In this document: positions 23,571 to 35,105 of the stretch, in pieces
Position numbering within the stretch: position 1 is the stretch's first letter
How the letters are laid out: every line of letters starts with the position of its first letter
Source: Cercophora sp. LCS_1
Taxonomy: Eukaryota; Ascomycota; Sordariomycetes; Sordariales; Lasiosphaeriaceae
Reading direction: 5' to 3'
Assembly: GCA_036250225.1 (NCBI GenBank)
Contig: JAPZLL010000001.1
Span: 372,001 to 436,000, forward strand
Length of the DNA stretch: 64,000 nucleotides
Program-made: the position numbers and the translations under genes
The notes under the pieces: generated by a model
Databases searched by the model: none
What the model saw: the letters and a program-made list of their open reading frames with translations, nothing else
Told to the model about the DNA's origin: nothing

Positions 23571-26010
23571 CAGTTCCAGCCAGACGAGTGCAGATTGGGG
23601 CCCAGGCTCCCGTGTGAGGGAGGAGACAGAGTCTAGGCGCTCGGAATGAGGCCGTTATGTCTCCTCCTGTTCGAACACCAGGTACAAGCAGCAAAAGCCC
23701 CGATTCAACATGCGGCCACACAACTACCAGAGAGAAGCCAGACGATGGCCCACGAATGAAACTCCCTCTCACCAACCCTTGTGTATATTAGTACGGCAAA
23801 CTGCAGACCACCACAGGCTGCCACCAGCATGTTTAGCATCACGATCCAGACGATGCATCCGATCATACGACATCGGAAAAACTAGGAGTCGAACGAAGGA
23901 GAGAGAGAAAAGCATGTGCCAAAGCGATACACCAAAGCGAAGGACTGGAACAACATATACCTAACGATCATTCTCTCGGAATTAGCCCATTAATTTGGTC
24001 CTGGGATTGAGGGGGGAAGAGCTGGGGAATGGGCGGTAGACTTTCGGTATCAGACTTGAGGCAACGGGCTTTTTCTTTTTTTACTTCTGTTTTTCCGTCC
24101 CCTAGAATATTTCAGAGTTATTATTAACATACCCCATTTCATTTCATTTTCATTTCCTTTCTCGTGTTTCGTGTACGTGGTGTAGTGTGTGAATGTGGGC
24201 GACTGAGTGGGTGAAGTGGGTTGGTGATACGTGTATATCACATCACGGCAGGCTTTTTCTGACTTCTGACTTGGTTGTGGATTATTATCATTATTGTTAT
24301 CTAGTCATCCCGGGCCGACTTGTTTCGTGGTTGGGTCTCGGTTCTTTTCTTGTGTTTCTTGGGCTGGTGTTTTCATGGCATGGATGGGTTGGTAGCGTCT
24401 TTCTTGGGCTGGTTTGGTTTGGTCTGTCTTTTTTGTCATGGTTCAGGCGTGGCGTTTCGGAAGGTCATTACTCATGGTACTCATGGTAGAGCAGTCAGCG
24501 GAGTGAGCGAGAAAAGAGCGACAAGTGAGAGAAAGTGGTGAGATTGTATCCGAGAAGGAGGAAAGATCTAGGAGAGTAAATGAGTTGAGCATTATATGAT
24601 GAAGATCCCATCTGATGAGGGTTGATCCATGGCATCGGAAAGGATAATATCAGCATACGAATCAGGTTGGTATCGGTTTTCGGTGATGTTAAACCTCATT
24701 CACATCTACAATTATTTGCACATTAAAACACAACATTATCATTTCCAACTCCATCCCAATCCCAGTACAAACCTTTCGTCGGCTATTCCCAGAGTTTGGA
24801 CAGAAGACAGGACATCGGAAAAAACCTCAGTTAGACGCAAGTCAGGCACAAGCCAGACACACCAGCCGCTGCAAAACCATCCCGATACACCAACATCACT
24901 GCTACCTCAACATAATCCCGTCCGATGTTGAAGTGTTACGGAAAAGCAACCAAGATGTAACCGGGTGTAGGCCTAACCCGCATCCAACGCATTTCCTCAC
25001 TCACGGTCTAGACGAGTTCTAACCAAGTCGAACCCGTACCTTCCCGTCGAGAGGGGAACATAATCTCTCCGCTCGATACATGCAAACTGTGTCATCGAAT
25101 ACATAGGATGTCGCTGCCAACTCGCCAGGAGGACAGTGTCAGAGGGACAGCGCCACTGGACGGAGTCAACAGAAAAACTGGATAGGCACAAGGTCGAGTC
25201 AAACCAGATCTATAACTACCAACATAACCTAACACCAACCGTCCTCATCACCGCTTTCTCTCGGCCTGGCATTTCACGGACAAACACAGACCAAACCACC
25301 ACTTGCTTTGCCTTGGTTCCCTTGCTCGGTTCAAAGCTCGAACAAAGAAATACCTCGACACGAAATAAAGAAGCAAAGAGATATACGCCAAATCCACTAA
25401 TGCGCGCGCGTGAGCACCGTATTTTCCCGGGGCAAGGTTGGCGGATAGAATAGGTAGTCAAGCTCCATAGGACAAGGCGTGGTAGGCGCGGGGGCCCGCC
25501 TCCCGATTCTACCAATCTTCTGCGATACACTTCGCTCTGTTCTGCTGTCTCCCCTTTTTGTTTCTCATGCCCTGACGAACCGTTCCTGCCTGCCTGCCCG
25601 CCACCCGTCTTCTTGCCAGCCAGCAAAAGCAACACACGACGAGTCCCACCTTCCATCGTGGCCATCTCGTATCCCGCCACGAAGAAAAATCAAATAGAAA
25701 GACAAGCCGGTTACAAGAAGTCGCGAATGAAGGCCTGGCACCAAAAAGACCAACCCAGAAATGTACCACGCGCACTCAGATATGAACCCCTACTCCAGAT
25801 GAAAAAAGAAGACAAACTCAGTGGTTGCCTCAAAGAAAAAAGCTCGCCAGGCCGTTGACCTGCGCGATGCCATGTATGCTCTGTCCCAAAGGGAGGGCAA
25901 TACGTGCTTCCCAGCTATCCGTACAAATATCTATCCCCAAACGCGTCTGGGGTGCGCAACCGAACCGAGGGCGACAGTCGACTCTATCTCTGCGAGAGAA
26001 GCGTAAGCAT
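23559..26010. other. Convergent intergenic region, 2.45 kb
   Basis: 3' flanks of RCO1 and the Pumilio gene. The region around 24050-24480 is T/G-rich on the plus strand. Open frames here are short and lack family features. No RNA gene or mobile element recognised. Confidence 0.55.
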
Positions 26011-29000
26011 CTACTGACGGCGCCGCCCCTCGGGCTGCGGGCTGCGACCTACCCGTCCACGCCTGGGGTTGGCTGGTTCCTGCATGTATCCCATGTTCTG
26101 AGCCATGCCGCCACCGTAGCCATAGCCCCCCATGCCCATGTTCACGCCTCCAAAACCAGGAGGTGCGAACGGCGCCTGTCCCGGCGGTCCGTTTGGCATC
26201 TGTGCACCAGGCGCCTGAATCGGGCTGCCGTTGGAGTTGTTCTGGCCGCGATACTGGTTGAACGACGGGCTTGGGCTCTGGTATCCTCCGAACCCAGCCT
26301 GCATGGCGGGGTAGTAGTTGTTCATGGGAGGTCCGCCCCGCGCCATCATACCCTGCTGGTACTGCATCTGCTGAAGCGGGTTGATGGGCGCGTTGCCTGG
26401 GCCGTACATGCCTTCCTGCGGGTTGAAAGCTGGGAATTGCTGGTTCAATCCCGACTCGACGCTCTCACTCCGGGGAGTGCCGTAGTTCATGTCGTAGTTG
26501 CCAGGGCCTGCAGCATTCAGTGGGTTATAGAATTGCTGACCGTTGTTGTATTGAGCACCAGCCTGCTGTTGCTGAGGCTGCGCAGCTTGGTGCGGTGGCT
26601 GTTGTTGCTGCGGTTGATGGTTGCCGCTAGCCTGGCGAGATGTTGGGCGTTGCCGGTCGTTGGCGTTTCCGAGATCCCGGGGGCCGCTCCCGCCCACATT
26701 GCCAGGGCCTCCCGAAGCACTGCCGCCGTTACGCGTTGACAGGCCAACTTCGTCCATCAATCGCTTGTAGCCCTGACCCGGCTGAGCCTTGATGCGAATC
26801 AAGACAGCTTTCACCGTCTCGACGACCTGGCTGCGGATGGTCTCGTCAAAGAAGGGCGTCGTCAGAACCTTGAAGATCAGTGTGGCGCCACAAGCATGGT
26901 CGCTCAGGATAGCCTCCAGCACCTGGTCCTGCTGAGTAAAGAACAACGCTCTGAGGATGGTGTCTCTTGCATCTCCCTCCGCCTTCTGGTTGATCACCTT
27001 CAAGACGGTCAAGTAAGCGACCTTGTGCGTGCAGAGGTGGACCAGGTATGGCACGAGCTGAGGCGACAGGACGGTGCGTCTCTGAGGGAAGGTGCAGGTA
27101 TCCAGGAACCAAGTAAGAAGCAGGGCGCCATTGGCGTTGGTTGCGAGCTGTACACTGTGGAGGGCAATAGCAGCTGCCAGCAGCCTCTGCTGGTCTTTTG
27201 TGGCGTGGTGACTCTCCAGGCACGCTCGCATAGCACGGGCACCATAGCGGCCTTGGGCAACCTCCCACATTCTGCTCAACATGGTCTCGAAGATGAAGTC
27301 GTTGAAAGGCGCGCCAAACTTCAAGCACCCCTGCAGAACATAGTTTCCATACTGATCAAGGAACAGGGGGATGACATAGGGACGAAGGTGCTCCACGATC
27401 AGGTTCATCTGCTGCGGTGTCTTGCAAACGTCGATGATCTTCTGGGCCGCCCAGGTTCCATTCTTGTGAATGCCGATTTCCGCCATGTGAGGCGCGATCT
27501 CCATCAACATCCTGTCCCGCAACGAGTCCGAGCAGTGCTCGAACAGCTTCTGGACAACAGTGTTGCCGAGGTAGTCAGATGACAGCTCTGCAATTTCATC
27601 GAGCATCTCGACAGCGATGTTCTCGATTTCTTGCTGGGAAAGGGTTTGGTTGTCGATCCTCTTGCGAATGTCCCGCAGCTTGGGCGCATCGTGGACCCGG
27701 GTATGGGCAGGCTCCTTGATAGGAGGAATCTCATCTACAAAGTTGTTGTATTGGATAGCCCGCTGCAGGCTTGCTGAAATGCGATAGGTATCCTCTTCCG
27801 TCGCTCCGAATTGTTGCACGATATCCAGGATCTCATTTGTCATCTCGTGCAAGGGCGGTACCGTTGGCGTGACATTGTTGGCTACCTGAGGCGGTACGGC
27901 CTCGCCAGTCGGGGAGACAGAGTGACCGTTATCCTGGCCCTTGGCGAAGGGGTCGGGGCTCGGTGAAGGGTGCGCGCCGTCATGGCCGGGAGTGCCAGAT
28001 TGCGACGGAGGCTTAGCGAAGTTGATACGGATAGGACCAGCACCCGGGAAGATTTCCTTTCCGTTCATGCTAGCCTTCGCAGTGATGGCACTTTCAACTT
28101 GGTCAAAGTTCACAAAGCCGCAGTTCTTATGCGTAAGGACGCGAGCGGACACGATGCGCCCGTAAGACTTGAACATCTCGGTCAGGGTCGAGGTTGTGGT
28201 GGAGGTTGGGATGCTGCCCAACCACAGCGCACTCGTCGGCCCTTCCATGCCTTGCTCGTCCGCAGTCAAGAACCCATTGTTGCGGCTGTTTGACCTCCCA
28301 AGAGACATAGCAGCAACGGCCTGCGGAAGCTCGTCAATTTCCTGCTGCTCGGGCAGTCGAATCTCGGCAGCCGTGATAGAGTTGTCCAGCCTCGACGGGG
28401 TAGGGAAGTAGTTCCGGCTTAGACGAGATGGGGGAGTGTCTAGGACGCCTGCAGTCCTCGCGCGTGGACGGGTTTGTGATGCGAAAGCCTGGACTGCGAG
28501 GTTGTGGCTGTGAATAGCAGCTTGGGTGGCCGCGAGCTGGTCCTGGATTTGGGCATACTGCAGAGAAATCTGCTCTGCCTCGTAGTCATCCTCCTCCTCG
28601 TCTGCATACTTGTCCTTGTTGTTGACCGAGTAGGAGCGGAACCGGTTTGCGGCCTTGGAGAAGTCGGCAAAGTTGGGGATGTAGGGAGTGGCGAGCTGGG
28701 CGCGAGGGGGTTGAGGTGTCTCGGCTAAGCCCAAATAGTCCAGCGTTCTCATATGAACATCATTCTCCGCGGTTCCCTCGCGCGAGAAATGCGACTGGGC
28801 AGGCGAGCTGGGGCCATTAGAACCAATGCTAGCGATACTTGCCAGCGTATTCCCCCTCTCCCTACCAGCACCGGGGTTCCAGCTGCTGAAAATGGAGGGA
28901 CCAAAGGGCGAGGCGGTGCCGGGGATCTGAGCGAAGGGGCTTCGCTGAGGCATCGAGCCAGCTCGCAATCTTGATAGGAGCGTAGAAGAGGTTGCGTTAG

Positions 29001-29648
29001 TCAAGTTATCGGCGGGATCGGGGCCTGGTGACGGGGATTTGAATGGGGTTTGCGTCGGGCTGGGCCGCGATGTCTTCGATGCCAGCGCTGGGACACTGAG
29101 CAGACCGCTTACACCGCCAGGTGAGAATCTAGACGGCACTGTACCCGCACGGGCACGACGGGTCTGCGGCAGGCTGTCGGGGGTGGGTAGCTGCGCAAAG
29201 TCAGGGAACCCATCCGTTGGCGACTCGGGAATGTTCTCGCGGAGAGGCGTCGAGTTGCCGCTCGTGGGGGGTCCACCCCAAGGGTTTACCGGCAATCCCG
29301 AAACACCTTCTTGGGCTTGAATTTCCCGCGCCCTGTTGAATCAAAACTCCGTCAGTGGTCACGTTATCATGGGCATGAACTGCAGGAGAACTACGAGACT
29401 TACCGCTTTGAAAAGAGTCGGCTGGCAGCGGTCATGTCGTGGGACGGAGAACCGTTGCCCGACCGAGAACCGGCAGACATTTTGCTGGAGGGTGGAAGAC
29501 CGGGCGAGAGCCCAAAGGGAGACCGGACGGCGCCGGCGGACTGTGGCTCGTTCGGGGAAGTACTGGTGGGTGAACCGGTACGGTTCTGCACGGCAATCGG
29601 TGGGAAGCCGCTGATTGTCGAATGCTCGCCTGTTCGTGAAGTGGACAT
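26011..29648 (-). CDS. RRM plus Pumilio-repeat RNA-binding protein (Jsn1/Puf2 group)
   Basis: Two exons, 29648-29404 and 29332-26011, joined across a 71-bp intron (GTAAGT..CAG) to give 1188 aa. The large exon has no ATG at its own 5' end and meets an in-frame TGA just upstream, so the first exon is needed. Residues 1-440 are disordered and Ser/Pro-rich. An RRM at about 450-524 starts ALWLGSIPTS and has the RNP1-like CGFVNF. PUF repeats follow at about 640-960 with blocks such as YLGNTVVQKLFEHC, KNGTWAAQKIIDVC and QYGNYVLQGCLKFG. The tail from about 970 is Gln/Asn/Gly/Pro-rich. Yeast Jsn1 and Puf2 share this RRM-before-PUF order. They bind 3' UTRs of membrane-protein mRNAs and affect their stability or location. 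Target choice cannot be read from the sequence. Confidence 0.93.
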
Positions 29649-32600
29649 TATCGATTATTTTATCCGACCCTCATAATCTATCACTCGCTCCCGGCAAGCC
29701 CAGCAGGGTATCTATCAGGCCGGGCCACGGATAGGCCGGACGAAGGGTTGATGGGGTTTCGAAAATGGTAAATTCCGTCGTCGAGACTCGAGTCGCTACG
29801 GCACCGTAGTCCGGCAACTGTGTGGAAAGAGCAAGGCAGGCGGGGGATTTCGATCTCGAAGCAACGCAGCAGTTTCGGGCTGCGGGGCTGGATTCCGAAT
29901 TAAACGAGATCGTTTTCGAAGGAATATCGCCCAAAGAGCCCTGGCTCAAACGCAGAAGAGGAGCGCTTGCAAACTTGCAGGTGCAATTACAAGGTGAGAG
30001 GATTGCGGAAGATGCCCGAGGGATGGTCTATCAAAGAGCTCGAAAAAGCGTCGGCAGACGGTGGTGTGATGAATGAAAATCGGGCTCGAAGATCACTTCG
30101 GTTTCGGCAAGGAGCGGTCAGTGTTGGAAAGGAGGAGAAGAGCGAAGACAAGGCGGTGATGGGCACAAGTCGGGATGTGTCGACGTTGGGACGGAACCGC
30201 GATGCTTTTTTTCTCGGGACGGCGCGGCAATGGGGTGCTGCCGACGGTCTTCCTCTTTTATTCAAGCCTGCGCAATGGGACCCTGGAACCCGAGGAGAGG
30301 TGAGAGAATATAAGGGCACTTCAATAATATACAGGCGTCATTAGGTAGGAATTGAGCCTGGAGAAAGGGATGGCAACTCAAAAGGAGGAGGAGAAGCCGG
30401 TGGGGGGATGGGCAACCATGAAAGGGCACAGATTTTTCGGGGGTTGATTGACGAGTAAAAGGGAAAGGGAAGGTGGACGGGCCCAAGATGAAACGTCCGT
30501 TTAGGGGTGAAGAGCTACGGAAAACGTAGTCGAAGCAGCGCTCTTGCTGCCCTGCCGAGCCTGTTACTGGCCTGACACCCTGGCCACTCACTGGCTGCAC
30601 CGGGATTTCACTGTGGGGACGGTGGCCCCCGGCTCACGCTCAAAACGGACCAAGTTGGAGCCTCGCACTGACAGAATGGATGGCGCAAGCTGTCAGGGCG
30701 GTTCCACCCAACAACCATCAACCATCCAAATGGCATCCTTTGGCATGCAACCCGAACTCCGTCCACGCCCCCATTGATAACTGCGGTGATGGTTGGCAGC
30801 GTCGTGTCGTGTCCTCTTGGTGCATACAGAGGACTCGAATGGAACCTAGATATCGCAAACACCCTATCCAATGCAATGTTGCTCGAGTCAAACGTCACCG
30901 TCTTGTATGCAAGCGCGCACACAAACAGTCTCCCACGACCATGCTGGGATGTGACGACACTCGAGCTTCCATTCCCCTCTCGGCTAAAACTGCAGCCTCA
31001 CATACGAACTGCAAGTGAAAGCAACTTGTGTCCATCGAATGCGGAGAATGCTGCATTGGCTCGTCGTTATTTCGCCCCTTGGTGATGCTTCCTAGTAGTG
31101 GGCAAGAAGACCAACAAGTTGAAGGCCAAGCAACAAACTATCGACGCCGACGGCAATGGCTGGCGGCAAGTTATGAAAGTAGACGCAAGCCAACGTCAAT
31201 TCATCCCAAAGTTGACCTTAGTTAAATGGGGGCTATTAGGAATAGCAGCAAGCGCAGATCAACCTGCCGGGTGATCAGTGGGAAGGGAACACGGCAGGAG
31301 GCTTCTGGAAGCCTAACTTTGACCATCTACCAAGTTGCATAGCAAGTTGTATAGGATATATTGTGGCTTGCGAGACCCGTTCATGCTGGTCTCCCCGTCG
31401 GTCAATTCCTAGCTTCCTTCACCAACGTCAGATACAGAGATGCATTGGATGCAACGGCGAGGCCAGGGTCAATGCACCGTTGCGACGTCCCTAGATCTTG
31501 ATACTCGCCTCCCTTGGTGTCCGCTGCAAGAGGCCCAGGCCAAGTGGTCAGCAACAAGAGACGGAGACGACGATGCATAACCCGGGCGCACCTGTTTAAG
31601 ATGTGTGCTAACAGATTCATGCTCCCACGGCCACGACCGAGCAGTCGGCAGGGTTTCCGCGCCGATGACGGGACCAATCATGGCGCGGGCGCAGAGGAGC
31701 AAGCTGATCTGCTTGAGAACCTGAAACGTCCTCCAAGAGCATCGAGGAGCAGCGACCCCTGCGCGTCGACTTTCCCTGTTTGCCTGAGCCCTGGAGTGGA
31801 TTGGTGGGTCGATCCATCCAATCAACCCTCCAACATGTCCTTTTGCCCCTGCGAGGTGTGATGGAAGCGACGGCTGGACGGATCTGCCAGCCAAGCACGA
31901 CCGATCCCGATAACTAACCGCTTCCATCGTCCCCATCCCCAACTGAAAGCAACACCTGTTCTCAAATGTTGATGGCTTCAAAAATCAAATCCAAGCCAAC
32001 TCCAGGAACCAACAACCTGACCTAGCGTAATAGCGTACTAGTGTGCAAGTGATTCCCCGCAGGGCAAACCGCCATATCCGCGCCGCACGCCATTGTCGTC
32101 AGAACCTCTCAGGCCCTACCGCTAGGCATACCACACCACATCTGGGCCCATAGTAGTGGATATCCGGGAGCGCCCTGGATGGTGTGCCTCCTCCCCGCGG
32201 CGGGTCAGACACGGTTCCTGGGGCAGTCAAGACTGTGGGCCCCGGCATCGACGATACGGCACAGTCAAAGTAAGGTAAGCAGGTCATTTTCGCCGCCGAC
32301 TGGACACACCTCTGTCTGTCTTTCCCGATCTTTGCACCTTTTCTTTTTTGCGGATGGTTTTCAGCTTGAACATGCACGCCATGTATGCATCACTGTTCCC
32401 TTCCCCTCCGTTTCCACCGTTTTCACCCCTGCCCCGCGGCTGGGCTCTGCAGGGGCAGCCACACCTTCACACCAACAGCTCCATTCCAAGTAACGAGCGG
32501 CTCGAGGCGATGCACACACTATTGCTTTCTTCGAGGCAATGAATGGTACTCTGTCTGACAGATCGGTCGGGGCATCCGGAGATATTTTGCAAGTTGGCAG

Positions 32601-35105
32601 TTATTTGACACGTTGACTATATTGAGACCCAAGAAGGCGTCAGAGCGGCCCACCAAGTATGGACAGACTCCGGATGCTCCTGTCCCTGAGCCAACACTGA
32701 GATCTAGACCTTTCAATCGACCCAGGGCGTTCTACATAAAACCAGGTGGCTTTTCTTCCCCAGCAATGTGGACCATCACCCGAAAAACAGAGGTGAGCAA
32801 CGCAAAGCCACTGGGTCTCGAGCCCAGGTCCAACCCAGTCAGTGGACATGTGGCGTTCGACAAGAAGCAGGCTACGTAACCTTGAAGATATTCTAGGTTT
32901 AGTTGGCTGCGGCCTCCCCCGCAAAAAGGAACAGGAACACTACGTATGTGTGTACCCCTATTTTACCCCTCAGCCCAAAGAAGCTTGGTCGGCAGATGGT
33001 AGTCAGGTCCAACAATAATTATTCCCTTGGCAACTCTACCAAGATGGCACAAGAGACTTGTCGATCAGAAACCGTGTCCTCAAACTTCTCGCCTCGAGCA
33101 GGAAAGAGGAGAGTATATGTCGTCTGAAGCGAGCCTGCAGCTCTCCCGTCCCTCAGCCGCACTCGGTCGGGTACGCCGGTAGTTCGTCTGTGCGGCCAAC
33201 ATTTTGTCACCACATCACATCAAAGTTGAGCAGGACGGCATCCGGAGAATAAGCTACGACGGGCCGGATGTCACGACGGAAGCTTAACAATACCATATAC
33301 GGTTCGATAACAAGCATGCTTACGTTTCCTCGGGCATCTGTATCCATTCGCCTGGGCGAGAGGTATCATCCAACAGGATGCTCGGCGTCAAGTTTAAGTT
33401 TAGCATCGGAAGAGGGACAGACACAGTCAGGTTGAGCTCCTAGGGTATGCCACGTTGACCCTCGGTCGTCTGTTTTGCTCCCTGCTCTAGGCAAGTCAGA
33501 GGGGGTGACAAGGCTCACCTCTCCTCCCTTGCCCTCAGCCATTCATTCTACTACTAGTTGTGTTCTGGGGGCGAACATGATAACACGGAAGAAGCCTCAC
33601 TATTCCTGGCACCATGCAGCCCAGTCTCCAACCGAGTGAACTAACTGCCCTACTCATCCCGAACTTGCATACCCGTGCCCGTGGGGGGGGAACAACACCC
33701 AACAAACTTCAACGCTTGCTGATCCCTCGGGGTTATCAGCGAATGAAGCCCTGCCCAGTGGCCTGTCCTGACGTCTGTTGGTTGCAAACTCGCTTTATCT
33801 CCACCTATAAACTCCCTTCCCACGAAAAGCCACTGCATCAACACAGCCCCAAGTAGCAAGTCTCAGGCCGAGCTGCTGCAGGTGTAATCGATGTTTTCCT
33901 CCCCACCACCCATCTTGGCTCCACAATACTATCCTGGGCGTTGAGGGTGTCGTTCTCGAGACGGCGGGCACTCGCGTCACCTTGCAGAGAAGGAGTGTCT
34001 CGAAGATGACCACCAAGTCTTGGAGTAGCTACCGGACCCAACGGACAGGCTTGTTCCTGAATTACCACTCACATTCTCACTGGTGACACATATCTGATCC
34101 TCACGTCTCGACCTCCCTTGCATGGCGTTTGCGGGGAATGGCGACTGAGCTCTTGATTGCGCTCTTGTCGACTTGCTCACCCTGCTACTCTTCTGCCGTT
34201 CCACCAAATTTGCGCTTGTCCTAAGCTTCTAACCGATGCTGAGATGTGTGCTATTGGAAAAGATTGGGCCAACATCCCCACTACCTTGATGTAGGACCTG
34301 ATCCCATACCGTACTGCTGTTGTATCGCGTGTGGGTTTCTTTTCGTACCTGCCCATTCCCTCATGTTGTTGACGGTGTATTCAGTGAGGGCTCCCCAAAC
34401 ACACAAACACCTCATACTTTTACCGCAATACACATTCCCTCTCCAAGCCACTTGTTTCGCTTGTCTTGTTGAGACCAGGGACGATAAACACCAACGACGA
34501 GCAACCAGCAAGTTCACGAGACTAAACATTAACACCTACTCGTAGTCTGAAGCGCAGCGGTCGCAGCCATAGTACTTTTAGAAGCCAGCAAAACCTCTAG
34601 TCAAACACAAGGTTGACAATAAGCCATAACATGCACACAAACAAGTTCGCTCAAGGAATCCCTTTATTCATCGCCATGCTACACAAAAATCCTTTCAACA
34701 TCACCAAAAGGCGTCACCGCAGAAGCGAAACCACTCTTCAAAAAGCCCTGTACAAGCAGCTCAAGCACAAAAAGCAACGCCCGAACGCCACCAGGAATCA
34801 GCTCATTTGCCCTCCCTTCCCTTCCGTTCAATCAATCAGTTCGGTCAATTGGCCCACCACAGGGCCCTTCAGGCGGAACCACGCACAGTAGAAAAGAAGC
34901 TATTCTGTCTCCCCAAGAAAAACAAGTAAAGAAGATTTGGGGGAGCGGGGGGGGGGGTAATATGCCTTGTTGATTCCCAGCTTCCCCTGACCATCCCTTC
35001 CTCTGATGCCGATGCAACAACCAATCCATCCCTCATGACATGACGCATATCATCCAACCGAGCCTCTTTTCATCCTCGTAAAAATCACCATAATTACCAA
35101 GTCAT
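29649..35105. other. 5.4-kb region without a supported gene
   Basis: Lies between the 5' end of the Pumilio gene and the 3' end of CLA4. It must contain the Pumilio promoter and perhaps a long 5' leader. I checked the open frames on both strands. They are short (up to about 180 codons), overlap in several frames and show no domain, signal peptide or chained exons in phase. No tRNA or 5S pattern was found. Homopolymer G tracts occur near 33686 and 34945. Confidence 0.5.

Noticed and set aside
25825..27582. Large plus-strand open frames (304 and 228 codons)
   Set aside because: They are antisense to the Pumilio gene, or run into it, and have no domain of their own.
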